Source: Polynucleobacter sp. MWH-Spelu-300-X4
Lineage (GTDB): Bacteria > Pseudomonadota > Gammaproteobacteria > Burkholderiales > Burkholderiaceae
Direction of reading: 5' to 3'
Assembly: GCF_018687515.1 (NCBI RefSeq)
Contig: NZ_CP061294.1
Location: forward strand, 1,178,001-1,242,000
DNA: 64,000 nucleotides
A program made the position numbers and the translations under genes. How positions within the stretch are numbered: position 1 is the stretch's first letter; every line of letters starts with the position of its first letter. Below are positions 43,488 to 54,917 of the stretch, in pieces. Under the pieces are notes generated by a model. That model was not told the DNA's origin. It saw nothing but the letters and a program-made list of their open reading frames with translations, and searched no databases.

Positions 43488-46400
43488 TTAAAGAGAAGTA
43501 TGGAGACCTTGCAAGTCATAAACTTCCAATTGGTCAATTGCTTTAATACCAGCAACAGCTGCTTTTGCACCACTAATCGTTGTGTAATACGTTACACGAT
43601 TCGCCTGTGCGGTTGTACGAATAGATCTTGAGTCAGCAATTGCTGTTCTTGTTTCATCAACAGTTGTAAATACCAACTCAATTTCGCCATTCTTAATCAT
43701 GTCCACAATATGCGGGCGACCATCTTTAACTTTGTTAACACGCTTGACAGGAACCCCAGCAGCTTCAATAGCCGCCGCTGTACCCTGCGTAGCAACAATC
43801 GAATAACCCATACCATGCAACATTTGAGCAACTTCAACAGCCTTTACCTTATCGCTATCTTTGACAGTTAAAAGCACCGTGCCAGATTTAGGTAAAGTTG
43901 TACTAGCTGCTAACTGCGACTTGAATAAGGCCTCACCAAACGTCTTGCCAACCCCCATCACCTCACCAGTCGAACGCATCTCTGGTCCTAAGATTGGGTC
44001 TACACCTGGAAATTTGTTGAATGGGAATACGGCTTCTTTCACAGAGAAATATGGAGGGATAACCTCTTCTCCAATACCCTGCTCGTCCAAACTTTCACCA
44101 GCCATACAACGTGCTGCAATTTTCGCTAATTGCAAACCAGTTGCTTTAGATACATACGGCACCGTTCTAGATGCGCGCGGATTCACTTCCAAAACATATA
44201 CGATGTCTTTGCCATCAACTTGTTGAATCGCAAACTGTACGTTCATCAAACCAACCACGTTAAGACCCTTGGCCATCGCAGCAGTTTGACGGCGCATCTC
44301 ATCAACTGTTTCTTTGGATAATGAATATGGCGGTAATGAACATGCTGAATCACCTGAGTGAACGCCAGCCTGCTCGATGTGTTCCATCACGCCGCCAATA
44401 AAGACTCTCTTACCATCCGAAATACAGTCCACATCACACTCAATCGCATCATTCAAGAAACGATCTAGCAATACTGGTGAATCATGAGAAACCTTGACCG
44501 CTTCACGCATATAACGCTCAAGATCACGGCCGTCATGAACAATCTCCATCGCTCGACCGCCCAATACATAAGATGGACGAACCACCAATGGATAACCAAT
44601 CTCATCCGCTAAAGCCAATGCCTCAGTCTCAGTGCGAGCAGTCCTATTAGGTGGCTGACGCAAACCTAAATCTTGCAATAACTTCTGGAAGCGCTCACGA
44701 TCTTCTGCAGCATCGATCATATCTGGGCTTGTGCCAATAATTGGCACACCATTAGCCTCCAAATCCAAAGCCAATTTCAAAGGCGTTTGCCCACCGTATT
44801 GAACAATCACACCCTTCGGTTTCTCAATAGCCACGATCTCCAATACGTCTTCAAGCGTTAATGGCTCGAAATACAAACGGTCAGAAGTGTCATAGTCAGT
44901 AGAAACCGTTTCAGGATTACAGTTCACCATGATAGTTTCATATCCGTCCTCACGCATAGCTAAGGCAGCATGCACGCAACAGTAATCAAACTCGATACCC
45001 TGACCAATACGATTCGGGCCACCGCCCAAAACCATGATTTTCTCTTTATTAGTCGGTGCTGCCTCACACTCACCATGCTCAGCTTCATAGCATGAATACA
45101 TATAAGCAGTATTTGTGGAGAACTCTGCAGCGCAAGTATCAACACGCTTGTAAACAGGTCTTACTTTTAACGCATGACGGGTTTCACGAACAGACTTGGC
45201 ATCCGTCTTTAATAATTTAGCTAAGCGGCGATCTGAAAATCCTTTTTGCTTAACAAAGCGCAATTCTTCCGCGCTTAAATCTTTTAACTGACGAACTTGT
45301 AGTTTTTTCTCAATTTCTATTAATTCAGAAATTTGAGTCAAGAACCAAGGATCAATAGCCGTATTAAGGAAGGCATCTTCCTTTGTCATTCCCATACGGA
45401 AAGCATCGCCCAAATACCAAATGCGATCAGGGCCAGGCTCACGAATCTCCTGAGTAATCTCATCAAGGTCTGTTGATTTCTCATCTAGCCCATCAACACC
45501 AACCTCCAAACCACGCAATGCTTTTTGGAAAGACTCTTGGAATGTGCGACCAATCGCCATCACCTCACCCACAGATTTCATTTGCGTTGTCAAACGCTTA
45601 TCAGCTGCGGGGAACTTTTCAAATGCAAAACGCGGTATTTTTGTTACAACATAATCAATTGATGGCTCAAATGACGCTGGCGTTTTACCGCCAGTAATGT
45701 CATTTTGCAATTCATCCAAAGTAAACCCAACCGCTAACTTAGCAGCAATTTTTGCAATTGGGAAACCTGTTGCTTTAGATGCCAAGGCAGAAGAACGAGA
45801 TACGCGAGGATTCATCTCGATCACGATCATGCGACCGTCTTTTGGATTAATTGAGAACTGAACGTTTGAACCACCTGTATCAACGCCAATTTCACGTAAC
45901 ACTGCTAGAGAAGCATTACGTAAAATTTGATATTCGCGATCAGTTAGAGTTTGAGCAGGCGCAACCGTAATAGAGTCACCTGTATGAACACCCATTGGAT
46001 CTAAGTTTTCAATAGAACAAACGATGATGCAATTGTCCTTGCGGTCACGCACCACTTCCATCTCATACTCTTTCCAACCCAAGAGCGATTCTTCAATCAA
46101 TAACTCACGCGTCGGGGATAAATCCAAGCCACGCTTACAAATCTCTTCAAATTCTTCACGGTTATAAGCGATACCGCCGCCAGAACCACCCATCGTAAAC
46201 GATGGGCGAATAATGACTGGGTAACCAGCGCCACCTGTTTCAGCGGCAATTTGTTGTTGAACAGCATGAGCATCTTCCATCGAGTGAGCAATGCCTGACT
46301 TAGCAGAACCCAAACCAATTTTCGTCATAGCCTCTTTGAACTTTTGACGATCCTCAGCTTTATCAATAGCTTCAGGAGACGCTCCAATTAACTCACAACC

Positions 46401-46733
46401 ATATTTCTTTAAAACACCATGGCGATGCAAATCTAATGCGCAATTCAAGGCAGTTTGCCCACCCATCGTTGGCAAGATAGCATCAGGCTTTTCTTTAGCG
46501 ATGATGCGCTCAACCACTTCCCATGTGATCGGCTCAATGTATGTCACATCAGCCATCTCAGGATCTGTCATGATGGTCGCAGGATTGCTATTAACCAAAA
46601 TAACTTTATAACCCTCTGATCGCAAAGCTTTACAAGCTTGAGCGCCTGAGTAATCGAATTCGCAGGCCTGTCCAATGACGATAGGACCCGCGCCAATAAT
46701 TAAAATACTTTTTATGTCGGTACGCTTAGGCAT
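43488..46733 (-). CDS. carB: Carbamoyl-phosphate synthase large subunit
   Basis: 1081 residues (E. coli 1073). Two homologous ATP-grasp halves, first with [22 protein letters not shown] and second with [21 protein letters not shown], then a C-terminal MGS-like allosteric domain. Makes carbamoyl phosphate for arginine and pyrimidine synthesis. 9 bases after carA. Confidence 0.96.
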   Translation of the reverse strand: MPKRTDIKSILIIGAGPIVIGQACEFDYSGAQACKALRSEGYKVILVNSNPATIMTDPEMADVTYIEPITWEVVERIIAKEKPDAILPTMGGQTALNCALDLHRHGVLKKYGCELIGASPEAIDKAEDRQKFKEAMTKIGLGSAKSGIAHSMEDAHAVQQQIAAETGGAGYPVIIRPSFTMGGSGGGIAYNREEFEEICKRGLDLSPTRELLIEESLLGWKEYEMEVVRDRKDNCIIVCSIENLDPMGVHTGDSITVAPAQTLTDREYQILRNASLAVLREIGVDTGGSNVQFSINPKDGRMIVIEMNPRVSRSSALASKATGFPIAKIAAKLAVGFTLDELQNDITGGKTPASFEPSIDYVVTKIPRFAFEKFPAADKRLTTQMKSVGEVMAIGRTFQESFQKALRGLEVGVDGLDEKSTDLDEITQEIREPGPDRIWYLGDAFRMGMTKEDAFLNTAIDPWFLTQISELIEIEKKLQVRQLKDLSAEELRFVKQKGFSDRRLAKLLKTDAKSVRETRHALKVRPVYKRVDTCAAEFSTNTAYMYSCYEAEHGECEAAPTNKEKIMVLGGGPNRIGQGIEFDYCCVHAALAMREDGYETIMVNCNPETVSTDYDTSDRLYFEPLTLEDVLEIVAIEKPKGVIVQYGGQTPLKLALDLEANGVPIIGTSPDMIDAAEDRERFQKLLQDLGLRQPPNRTARTETEALALADEIGYPLVVRPSYVLGGRAMEIVHDGRDLERYMREAVKVSHDSPVLLDRFLNDAIECDVDCISDGKRVFIGGVMEHIEQAGVHSGDSACSLPPYSLSKETVDEMRRQTAAMAKGLNVVGLMNVQFAIQQVDGKDIVYVLEVNPRASRTVPYVSKATGLQLAKIAARCMAGESLDEQGIGEEVIPPYFSVKEAVFPFNKFPGVDPILGPEMRSTGEVMGVGKTFGEALFKSQLAASTTLPKSGTVLLTVKDSDKVKAVEVAQMLHGMGYSIVATQGTAAAIEAAGVPVKRVNKVKDGRPHIVDMIKNGEIELVFTTVDETRTAIADSRSIRTTAQANRVTYYTTISGAKAAVAGIKAIDQLEVYDLQGLHTSL

Positions 46734-46742
46734 TCGTCAATC

Positions 46743-47951
46743 TCACATCAATTTAATAAAGCGATCAAACAGGTAGGCAATATCATGCGGTCCTGGCGAT
46801 GCCTCTGGGTGACCCTGGAAACAGAAGGCTGGCTTATCTGTCCAAGCCAAACCCTGCAATGAACCATCAAATAAAGACACATGGGTAGGTCTTACATTAG
46901 CTGGCAATGTTGTTGCATCCACAGCAAAGCCGTGGTTTTGAGAAGTAATCACCACGCGGCCATTATCTAAATCCTTAACAGGATGATTAGCACCGTGATG
47001 ACCAAATTTCATTTTTAATGTTTTTGCGCCAGCAGCCAAGCCCATGATTTGATGGCCCAAACAAATACCAAAAGTTGGAATACCCTTATCAATGAATGTT
47101 TTAGCTGCTGCAATTGCGTAATCGCAAGGCTCCGGATCTCCAGGGCCATTCGATAAAAATACACCATCAGGATTCATTGCTAAAACTTCTGCAGCGGATG
47201 TTTTAGCTGGAACAACTGTTAAACGACAACCACGCTCGGACAACATCCTCAAAATATTGCGCTTTACACCAAAGTCATAAGCCACAACGTGCTTTAAAGG
47301 CTTATCTAGTTTTGTAAACCCTGGCTTACCATCATCAGAAGTTAAACCCCATTCCCCCTCAGTCCACTCGTAAACTTCGGAAGTGGTTACTACCTGAGCA
47401 AGATCCAACCCAGCCATACCAGGAAAGCTCTTAGCTGCCGCTAAAGCTTTCTCACGAATACTTTCAATAGAGTCACCCACCTTACCAGCAACAATCGCTC
47501 CCGGTTGAGCACCTTTATCACGCAAAATGCGCGTCAATTTTCTTGTATCAATGCCAGAAATACCAACCACACCCTCACCAGCCAAATAATCGCTCAGCGT
47601 TTTTTCGCTACGGAAATTGGACGCAATTGAAGACAGGTCCTTGATGATCAAACCAGCCGCGTGAATCTTAGTAGACTCACAATCCTGCTGATTAACACCA
47701 ACATTACCGATATGGGGGTAAGTTAAGGTAACCAACTGACGTGAATAGCTTGGATCCGTGAGAATCTCTTGGTATCCAGTTATCGCAGTATTAAAAACAA
47801 CCTCACCGGCAGATTGGCCAGGCGCACCAATGCTATAACCCGTAAAAAGGGTTCCATCGGCAAGGGCCAAGACTGCTGGGGGTAAAGAAAGAATTAACGG
47901 TGGCAGCAAAGGTATCTCCAATGCCCTACTGCCATCCGACACACCCTTCAT
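46743..47951 (-). CDS. carA: Carbamoyl-phosphate synthase small subunit
   Basis: 402 residues if started at ATG 47951. Glutaminase motif [11 protein letters not shown] with the nucleophile Cys, and the catalytic His in [14 protein letters not shown]. The first 14 residues ([14 protein letters not shown]) are beyond the usual family start; a TTG at 47909 with GGAG just before gives the more typical [19 protein letters not shown]. The first start is therefore doubtful. Preceded by a stem that hides a Shine-Dalgarno-like GGAGG. Confidence 0.92.
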   Translation of the reverse strand: MKGVSDGSRALEIPLLPPLILSLPPAVLALADGTLFTGYSIGAPGQSAGEVVFNTAITGYQEILTDPSYSRQLVTLTYPHIGNVGVNQQDCESTKIHAAGLIIKDLSSIASNFRSEKTLSDYLAGEGVVGISGIDTRKLTRILRDKGAQPGAIVAGKVGDSIESIREKALAAAKSFPGMAGLDLAQVVTTSEVYEWTEGEWGLTSDDGKPGFTKLDKPLKHVVAYDFGVKRNILRMLSERGCRLTVVPAKTSAAEVLAMNPDGVFLSNGPGDPEPCDYAIAAAKTFIDKGIPTFGICLGHQIMGLAAGAKTLKMKFGHHGANHPVKDLDNGRVVITSQNHGFAVDATTLPANVRPTHVSLFDGSLQGLAWTDKPAFCFQGHPEASPGPHDIAYLFDRFIKLM

Positions 47952-47956
47952 CCGGA

Positions 47957-48002
47957 AAAGACACCTCCGGTCTGGGAATTTTCGGGAGGTATATGTGTCT
48001 TT
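47957..48002 (-). promoter_or_regulatory. carA leader hairpin
   Basis: AAAGACAC...CCTCC pairs with GGAGGTGTCTTT: AAAGACAC/GTGTCTTT at the ends (47957-47964 and 47995-48002) and CCTCC/GGAGG inside, with an internal bulge. A GGAGG within it is 12 bases before the ATG. TATAAT on the reverse strand at 48039-48044 is a candidate -10. Confidence 0.45.
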
Positions 48003-48089
48003 AAGCGCTAGGGCGGTATCTAATAACGTAACTGAAGAATTATACCTTATCGAGCATTTTTACTCAGGAATTACCCTAAATTGACCAAT

Positions 48090-48114
48090 GAAAAAGGGGA
48101 ATAAATTCCCCTTT
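48090..48114 (-). terminator. Terminator of prpE
   Basis: Stem AAAGGGGAAT/ATTCCCCTTT with a 2-base loop; U-tract on the reverse strand. It follows the prpE stop by about 35 bases. Confidence 0.8.
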
Positions 48115-48148
48115 ATTCATATAGTTACAGGCTCTGAGAGCCTTTTAA

Positions 48149-50023
48149 CTAAGAGGCTAACAAAGTTTTAATTTGCTCCAAAACTGTTTGATCATCTAGG
48201 GTACTCAAATCACCTGGATCACGACCCTCAGCCACAGCCTGCAGCGCACGACGAACAATCTTGCCAGAACGGGTCTTTGGCAAGGCTGTCACAACATAAA
48301 CACGCGCCGGTCTAGCAACAGCACCTAGCTGAGAATCCACCGTTTTAAGAATTTCCGCCTCTAATGTTGCTGTATTGTTGGCATCCTTAGGGATAGCAAA
48401 ACCAACCGCTACCTGCCCCTTTAGCTTATCTTCGACACCAACAACAGCTACTTCAGCCACATTTGGATGACTTGAAATACTCTCTTCAATCTCACGAGTT
48501 CCCAAACGGTGACCAGCCACGTTAATCACGTCATCTGTTCTACCTAAAATAAAGAAGTAACCATCTTTATCTTTAATACCCCAGTCAAAAGTCGAATAAA
48601 CAAGCTTGCCCGGTACCGTCTGCCAATAAGTCTTAACAAAGCGCTCGTCATCACCCCAAACTGTTTGCATACAACCCGGAGGCAATGGGCCTTCAATTGC
48701 CACCACACCTTTTTGATCAGCACCCAACTCGGCACCCGTCGCATCATCTAACAATTTCATGTTGTAGCCATAGACAGGCACGCCTGGGGAACCAAATTTA
48801 TGCGGCATCACTTCAATACCGCGCTGTAAAGCCAACATTGGCCAACCTGTCTCAGTCTGCCAATAGTTATCAACAATTGGTTTATTAATAGCTTGGTGCA
48901 ACCAAGTAGCAGTTGGCTCATCCAATGGCTCACCCGCTAAAAACACAGAGCGCAATGTTGATAAGTCATATTTAGTTAAAAATGCCGGATCTTGTTTTTT
49001 CAATACGCGCGCAGCCGTTGGTGCGGAGAACATGACTGAAACTTTGTACTTCTCAACCAACTGCCACCAAATACCAGCATCCGGACGCAATGGCGTACCT
49101 TCATACATGATGGTAGCCATACCATTAATCAATGGGCCATAAATAATGTAACTATGTCCAACAACCCAACCAATATCAGAAGTTGTAAACATCGCTTCGC
49201 CAGGCTTGCCGCCATAGATATGACGCATAGAAGCAGCCAACGCTACCGCATAACCACCCGTATCGCGTTGCACTCCTTTAGGCTTACCAGTTGTGCCTGA
49301 TGTGTAAAGAATGTATGACGGATCTGTTGCGTCCAACCACTCACAAGGAACATCGGCATCCATCACTTTGGCGCGCTCGGTGGCGTAATCCAAATCACGT
49401 CCCTCTACCTTGGTGTACTCCACCAACTTACGATCCACCACCAATACTTTTGCTGGCTTATGCTCTGAAAGCTTAATAGCCTCATCCAATAAAGGCTTAT
49501 ATGGCACAGGTTTACCGCCACGCGCACCTGCCTCAGCCAAAATCACCATCTTCGGCTTTGCATCATCAATACGCGAAGCCAAGCTATGAGAAGCAAAACC
49601 ACCAAACACCACCGAATGAATCGCACCTAAACGCACACAAGCCAACATCGCAAAGCAAGCTTCCGCAATCATCGGCATATAAATCAAAACACGATCACCC
49701 TTCACCACACCATTAGCTTTAAGGATGGCAGCCATGCGATTGACTTCTGTATGCAACTCTCTAAATGTATAAATTTTCTCTTGATCAGTTTCTGTCGATA
49801 CCGCAATCAAAGCCTGTTGATCAGGACGATCTTTTAAGTGACGGTCAACGGCGTTATGGCATAAATTTGTTTTGCCACCTTTGAACCATTTTGCAAACGG
49901 TGGATTACTGTAATCCAACACCTGATCAAATGGCTTTTGCCATTCAATTAACTGCGCTTGTTCAGCCCAGAAACCTTGAGGATCTTTGACAGAACGCTCA
50001 TGAAACGCTTTATATGCAGACAT
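48149..50023 (-). CDS. prpE: Propionate-CoA ligase
   Basis: 624 residues (E. coli PrpE 628). I start at ATG 50023 (GGGAG five bases upstream). YTSGTTGKPKGVQRD is the AMP-binding motif, DNYWQTETGWP and GRTDDVINVAGHRLGTREIEE follow, and the catalytic Lys lies in KTRSGKIVRR. Sequence matches PrpE better than acetyl-CoA synthetase (for example TNLCHNAVDRHL near the start). Monocistronic. Confidence 0.92.
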   Translation of the reverse strand: MSAYKAFHERSVKDPQGFWAEQAQLIEWQKPFDQVLDYSNPPFAKWFKGGKTNLCHNAVDRHLKDRPDQQALIAVSTETDQEKIYTFRELHTEVNRMAAILKANGVVKGDRVLIYMPMIAEACFAMLACVRLGAIHSVVFGGFASHSLASRIDDAKPKMVILAEAGARGGKPVPYKPLLDEAIKLSEHKPAKVLVVDRKLVEYTKVEGRDLDYATERAKVMDADVPCEWLDATDPSYILYTSGTTGKPKGVQRDTGGYAVALAASMRHIYGGKPGEAMFTTSDIGWVVGHSYIIYGPLINGMATIMYEGTPLRPDAGIWWQLVEKYKVSVMFSAPTAARVLKKQDPAFLTKYDLSTLRSVFLAGEPLDEPTATWLHQAINKPIVDNYWQTETGWPMLALQRGIEVMPHKFGSPGVPVYGYNMKLLDDATGAELGADQKGVVAIEGPLPPGCMQTVWGDDERFVKTYWQTVPGKLVYSTFDWGIKDKDGYFFILGRTDDVINVAGHRLGTREIEESISSHPNVAEVAVVGVEDKLKGQVAVGFAIPKDANNTATLEAEILKTVDSQLGAVARPARVYVVTALPKTRSGKIVRRALQAVAEGRDPGDLSTLDDQTVLEQIKTLLAS

Positions 50024-50130
50024 ACACACTCCCAAATCAACCAAGACAATTTACTCAAACCATAAGAATTTGAGGTCTAAGGCTGACTAGGGTCTGACAG
50101 GTCAGGGATTCACCTGATATTTAAGACTAA

Positions 50131-51471
50131 TTAGTTAGATTTTTTACGATTTTCAGCTAATTTAGTTTCTTTAGCTGGCGCTTTTTTAGATTTGGGTTTT
50201 AACTTTTGCCCAGCTTTATTGGCGGCGACTTTCTTGCCCTTAACCTTCTTCTTAGCCTGCTCTTCTTTCTCGAGATTTAGCGTGGCATTTGATGCCAAAC
50301 TCTCTGATACATCCGCCGCTTTTTTAGACTTAGGAATGATCACTGTTGATCCAGGTTTAATTCTCATCCCTTTAGGAATACCATTAATTTCCCTGATTTG
50401 AGCGGCATCGACACTCAATCGTTTAGCTAATTGATCGACCGTTTCCCTGGCACCCAAACGAATCGCCGTCCAAGAAGAAAGCGGTCCCTTATGAGAATTT
50501 AAATTATCTTGAAATGATTCTGCGCGCCCAAATGGCAGCAAAATTTGCGGCTCAGTCACTCCCAAAATAACTGGTTTATTAAATGAAGGATTCATTAATT
50601 TGAATTCGGCCAAACTCATCCTTGCAAAGTTTGCAGCTAAATCCACATCCACATCTTTAGATGTAGTGACAATCACAAAGTATGGGTGATTTTCTAATTT
50701 AGGAAGATTCAATCCATATGCTTTTGAATCTTCAACAATTCGCTTGACCGCTAATAGTTTTGGCACATAATTACGCGTCTCATCAGGCATCGACAAACTC
50801 ATGTAATCTGTTGGCAAACCTTTTGACTGATTACGTTTAATGGCTTTAGCAACATTACCCTCGCCCCAGTTATAAGCTGCCAAAGCTAAAGGCCAATCAC
50901 CAAACATTTTGTATAAGCGTTGTAAATAATCCAACGCTGCATCGGTTGACTGAATCACATCACGTCGTTCATCCCTAAAAACGTTTTGCGTTAACTTAAA
51001 GTCTTTGCCTGTAGCAGGCATGAACTGCCACATACCAGATGCCTTAGCCCTGGAAAATGCTTCTGGATTAAAGGCGCTTTCAATAAATGGTAATAATGCC
51101 AACTCCATAGGCATCTTACGCCGCTCGACTTCCTCAACGATATAAAAAAGATAGCGTGATGAGCGCGACATCATCCGATCAACATAATCAGGACGATCGG
51201 AATACCAGCGGACGTGCTTAATGACTAACGGGCCGTCCATCTCGTCAAATCCGAAACCATCACGAATACGATCCCATAAATCGTTATAAGGTGCGTCTAA
51301 TGATCGGACAGACTGCTTGTCAATATTAACCCTAGGAGCCCTTGTTGCCTTTCCATTTTTAGCAACACTACTAGGCTCATTTGTCCAATCGCCATTTAAC
51401 GATGCACAGGCACTGACAATCAGCGCACATGATGCAATCAAAACATAGCGAATCAACTTCTCAACAATCAT
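50131..51471 (-). CDS. mltD: Membrane-bound lytic transglycosylase D
   Basis: 446 residues. A lipoprotein signal ends at SACAS. The SLT domain has LPFIESAFNPEAFS (catalytic Glu) and ASGMWQFMPATGKDF. One LysM domain follows (VDQLAKRLSVDAAQIREINGI), then a Lys-rich tail. Cuts peptidoglycan glycan strands. Its ATG overlaps the gloB stop (ATGA). Confidence 0.93.
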   Translation of the reverse strand: MIVEKLIRYVLIASCALIVSACASLNGDWTNEPSSVAKNGKATRAPRVNIDKQSVRSLDAPYNDLWDRIRDGFGFDEMDGPLVIKHVRWYSDRPDYVDRMMSRSSRYLFYIVEEVERRKMPMELALLPFIESAFNPEAFSRAKASGMWQFMPATGKDFKLTQNVFRDERRDVIQSTDAALDYLQRLYKMFGDWPLALAAYNWGEGNVAKAIKRNQSKGLPTDYMSLSMPDETRNYVPKLLAVKRIVEDSKAYGLNLPKLENHPYFVIVTTSKDVDVDLAANFARMSLAEFKLMNPSFNKPVILGVTEPQILLPFGRAESFQDNLNSHKGPLSSWTAIRLGARETVDQLAKRLSVDAAQIREINGIPKGMRIKPGSTVIIPKSKKAADVSESLASNATLNLEKEEQAKKKVKGKKVAANKAGQKLKPKSKKAPAKETKLAENRKKSN

Positions 51472-52277
51472 TTAAATCCATCTTTCCATGCGCGTAAAGC
51501 GGCAAACACATGTACAGGCTCATTACTAATCAATGGTTGTCGCTCACGAATCTTAGCCACCACCGATGAAGTATCTGATCTAAGAAAGGGATTAACGCGC
51601 TTTTCATGCGCTACAGTTGTTGGCAAAGTCGGTTTACCAGCATTTCTCAGAGCCTGCGCTCGAGCCTGCCAATCCAACAAATCATGATTATTAGGCTCAA
51701 CGGCTAAGGCGAATTTTATATTACTTAAGGTGTATTCATGGGCGCAATGCACCAAAGTATCGTCAGGTAATTGCTTAAGTTTCATTAAAGAATCAAACAT
51801 TTGCTGAGGCGTCCCCTCAAAAATACGTCCGCATCCTGAAGCAAATAATGTATCGCCACAAAATAAATGTTTACTTGACTCAGTTTCGACATAAAAAGCC
51901 AAATGCCCCAAGGTATGTCCTGGCACTTCCATCACAAACAATTCGCACGCAGGCGCATGCAAATGTAAGCTATCCCCCTGCATCAAACTCTCGTTTCGCA
52001 AAGGAATATCTTCAGTCATCGGGCCATAAACAGCAGGTGCCTCCCCGCTAGACTCGATTACCCAACGATGTAACTCTGCGACTCCACCCACATGATCCGC
52101 ATGGTGATGAGTGATTAAAATTGCCTTCAACTGCAAGTGATGCTCTTTTAAGTAGGCTATAACAGGCTGCGCATCACCTGGATCAACAACTACGGCAAAA
52201 TAACCGTCCGACAATAACCAAATATAGTTATCGTCATAAGCAGCAATCGGTTGTACCTGTAATATTTGTTTAGGCAT
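51468..52277 (-). CDS. gloB: Hydroxyacylglutathione hydrolase (glyoxalase II)
   Basis: 269 residues. Zinc site THHHADHVGG, then VPGHTLGHLAFYVE and FCGDTLFASGCGR. Releases D-lactate from S-lactoylglutathione. Divergent from the methyltransferase gene, 14 bases apart; co-transcribed with mltD. Confidence 0.95.
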   Translation of the reverse strand: MPKQILQVQPIAAYDDNYIWLLSDGYFAVVVDPGDAQPVIAYLKEHHLQLKAILITHHHADHVGGVAELHRWVIESSGEAPAVYGPMTEDIPLRNESLMQGDSLHLHAPACELFVMEVPGHTLGHLAFYVETESSKHLFCGDTLFASGCGRIFEGTPQQMFDSLMKLKQLPDDTLVHCAHEYTLSNIKFALAVEPNNHDLLDWQARAQALRNAGKPTLPTTVAHEKRVNPFLRSDTSSVVAKIRERQPLISNEPVHVFAALRAWKDGFK

Positions 52278-52291
52278 TTAAAAGTTAATAC

Positions 52292-53119
52292 ATGAATCGA
52301 GCAAAGCCCACATCAGCACGCAAAGCACCTTGGACATCTTGGGATGCTTGGCTAAGCTCACCCCCAGGAAAATACGTCCTAGAGTGGGAACAGGCTCAAT
52401 TTGACCACATTGTGAGCGATATTTTTGGCTATCACGCCTTACAGATAGGTTTGCCGCAACTTTTAACCCTTCAAGAAAACAGGATGCCGCTGCAAATCAT
52501 CCTAAGAGCCCCCCACGACAAACCCAACCAGGACGATAGTATGGAACATACTTGGCATGCTGTGGATGGCATACCAGAAGAACTGCCATTTACGAGTCAA
52601 AGTCTGGATTTAGTCATTTTGCCCCATGTTTTAGAGTTTGCCTCCGACCCCCACGCTGTCTTAAGAGAAGTGGAGAGGGTCTTGATGCCCGAAGGTCGCG
52701 TCGTCATCTCCGGCTTCAACCCAGCTAGTTTATGGGGTTTAAGACAGTATTTAAGCCATATCCTAGGTCAAACACCCTACTTACCTAGAGAGGGTCAATT
52801 TATAGCGCTGTTACGCATTAAAGATTGGCTGAAATTATTAAATTTCTCGGTTGATCGAGGTCGATTTGGTTGCTATCGACTACCCCTTCGAAGCAAATCA
52901 GGTATGAAAAAAATGGGATTTCTAGAAAAAGCTGGGGATCGTTGGTGGCCAGTATTAGGCTCGGTATTCATCGTATCTGCTGTCAAACGAGTATCCGGCA
53001 TGACCCTGGTTGGCAAAATTGACTCAAAACCAAGCCCAACCAGCAGCCAACTCAGCCCAGCCACCAATCTAACTAGCCCTCAGCGAAAAATAGCTCAGAA
53101 AGACATTCATGACTCATAG
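52292..53119 (+). CDS. SAM-dependent methyltransferase
   Basis: 275 residues. The Rossmann core is visible late: [41 protein letters not shown] (motifs II-III). The first motif is weak: [14 protein letters not shown]. It is the class of methyltransferase found next to gloB and rnhA in many betaproteobacteria. Substrate unknown. Its end overlaps rnhA by 11 bases. Confidence 0.85.
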   Translation: MNRAKPTSARKAPWTSWDAWLSSPPGKYVLEWEQAQFDHIVSDIFGYHALQIGLPQLLTLQENRMPLQIILRAPHDKPNQDDSMEHTWHAVDGIPEELPFTSQSLDLVILPHVLEFASDPHAVLREVERVLMPEGRVVISGFNPASLWGLRQYLSHILGQTPYLPREGQFIALLRIKDWLKLLNFSVDRGRFGCYRLPLRSKSGMKKMGFLEKAGDRWWPVLGSVFIVSAVKRVSGMTLVGKIDSKPSPTSSQLSPATNLTSPQRKIAQKDIHDS

Positions 53120-53579
53120 CCACAAGGACAATTTGGGCAAAGTTACCATTTACACAGATGGCGCCTGCAAAGGCAACCCTGGTCCAGGCGGCTGGGGCGT
53201 TGTGCTTAAGTCAGGTGATAAAGAAAAACACTTATTTGGTGGAGAGGCTCAAACCACCAATAACAGAATGGAAATGACAGCTGTCATTGAGGCACTCAAA
53301 GCACTCAAATTGGCGTGCCACGTGAGCTTATACACAGACTCAAAATATGTCATGCAAGGCGTCACCGAGTGGATGGGAGGATGGAAAGCCCGCGGTTGGA
53401 AAACAGCAGGGAAAGATCCCGTCAAAAATGTTGATTTATGGCAAGAAATTGACAGCCTTTTAGGCAAACATCAAATAGATTGGCACTGGGTCAAAGGCCA
53501 TGCCGGACACCCCGGCAATGAATTGGCCGATGCCCTGGCCAACAAAGGTGTAGAAAAAGCCCTCAGCCACCTAAAATAG
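53109..53579 (+). CDS. rnhA: Ribonuclease HI
   Basis: 156 residues. [18 protein letters not shown] (first Asp), [13 protein letters not shown] (Glu), YTDSKYV (Asp), and [14 protein letters not shown] (His and last Asp). Degrades RNA in RNA-DNA hybrids. Confidence 0.95.
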   Translation: MTHSHKDNLGKVTIYTDGACKGNPGPGGWGVVLKSGDKEKHLFGGEAQTTNNRMEMTAVIEALKALKLACHVSLYTDSKYVMQGVTEWMGGWKARGWKTAGKDPVKNVDLWQEIDSLLGKHQIDWHWVKGHAGHPGNELADALANKGVEKALSHLK

Positions 53580-53681
53580 CGCTTCGGGGTGGTTATATAA
53601 GCTGAAAAAGCTGCCCGAATGTGCGAGAATTCTCCTAGAACATACAAGGAGATAGTGGCTGGCACATGCCGTCCTAGAGCT

Positions 53682-54917
53682 ATGAAATTTATCGATCAGT
53701 TAAAACAAAAAACATTACAACTTGGCTGCAAAGTTTTCACACAAGCACTGCAAATCATCAAAAAAATTAATCTTAAAAAAATAGTTTCATGGTTACTGAG
53801 CCATAAGAAACAAGTTGTTATTGTTATAGCTCTCATTTACGGCGCCAACTACGCCTACAACTACTTCTTCCCTGAAGCCAGCAAAAAAATGCCGCCTCAA
53901 GTGGTGACCACAAAGCTAGTGGAAAAGAAAAGTATCCCCATCATCATTGAAGCCACTGGCAACATCGTTGCAGCTAATATTGTTGATATACGCCCACAAA
54001 CTACCAATCTTGTAAGCAAGATTCATATCAAAGAAGGTCAAGAGGTTAAAGCTGGCGATTTACTTTTCACATTAGATGACCGTGCTGATAAAGCTAATTT
54101 AGATAAAGCTAGAGCATTAGCTGATGATGCTGCGCGCCAATACAAACGAGCATCCGAATTGTTAGAAAAGAAATTCTTATCGCAAGCTGCTGTTGATACA
54201 TCACTTGCGAATATGAAATCAGCTGAAGCAAGTGCCAAAGCCGCTGAGGTTACTTTAAGTTTTGATCACATCCGCTCACCGATTCGTGGTCGCGCAGGTG
54301 TGATCAACGTCTTCCCAGGCAGCCTTGTGCAAGCTGGCACCAACGTTGCAACTAGCACAAGCGCAACAGCCACGACCACAACAGGTGCAATGGTCACCAT
54401 TACTCAACTTGATCCGATTAATGTGCAATTCACAGTTTCCGAAAAAGAAATTCCATTACTTCTAGGTGAACGTGACGCCAATGACCAACTGACAGTCAGT
54501 GTGGATGTAACAGGATCAAAGACACCTATTGAAGGTAAGGTCTACGTAGTGGATAACCAAGTTGATCCAGCCATTGGTGCAGTCCGTGTGAAAGCCCAAT
54601 TAGAAAACAAGCAGAGCTTGATGATTCCAGGCCAATTTGTACGCGTCAGATTAAAAGCCAAAACTCTTCAAGATGCTTTAGTAGTTCCAACGCAAGCAAT
54701 TGTTACCAACACCAAAGGTGACCACCTTTATGTGGTTGAAAAAGAAAATAAAGTTTCATTAAAACCAGTTAAAGTGATTTATCAATATCAAGGTGAAACA
54801 GTCATCACCGGCATAGATGAAACAGCCAAGATTGTTGTTGAAGGCAAGCAAAATCTACGCCCTAATAGCAGTATCAAAGAGGTGCCGGCTCCAACCGAGA
54901 AAGCTGCCACCAAATGA
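53682..54917 (+). CDS. RND efflux periplasmic adaptor (MFP)
   Basis: 411 residues from the ATG at 53682; a GTG at 53655 just after AAGGAG is an alternative. An N-terminal helix (VVIVIALIYGANYAYNYFF) anchors a periplasmic adaptor with the lipoyl domain VDIRPQTTNLVSKIHIKEGQEVKAGDLLFTLDD. Coiled-coil and barrel regions follow. Its stop overlaps the pump start by ATGA. Links the pump to an outer-membrane channel, none of which is encoded here. Confidence 0.9.
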   Translation: MKFIDQLKQKTLQLGCKVFTQALQIIKKINLKKIVSWLLSHKKQVVIVIALIYGANYAYNYFFPEASKKMPPQVVTTKLVEKKSIPIIIEATGNIVAANIVDIRPQTTNLVSKIHIKEGQEVKAGDLLFTLDDRADKANLDKARALADDAARQYKRASELLEKKFLSQAAVDTSLANMKSAEASAKAAEVTLSFDHIRSPIRGRAGVINVFPGSLVQAGTNVATSTSATATTTTGAMVTITQLDPINVQFTVSEKEIPLLLGERDANDQLTVSVDVTGSKTPIEGKVYVVDNQVDPAIGAVRVKAQLENKQSLMIPGQFVRVRLKAKTLQDALVVPTQAIVTNTKGDHLYVVEKENKVSLKPVKVIYQYQGETVITGIDETAKIVVEGKQNLRPNSSIKEVPAPTEKAATK

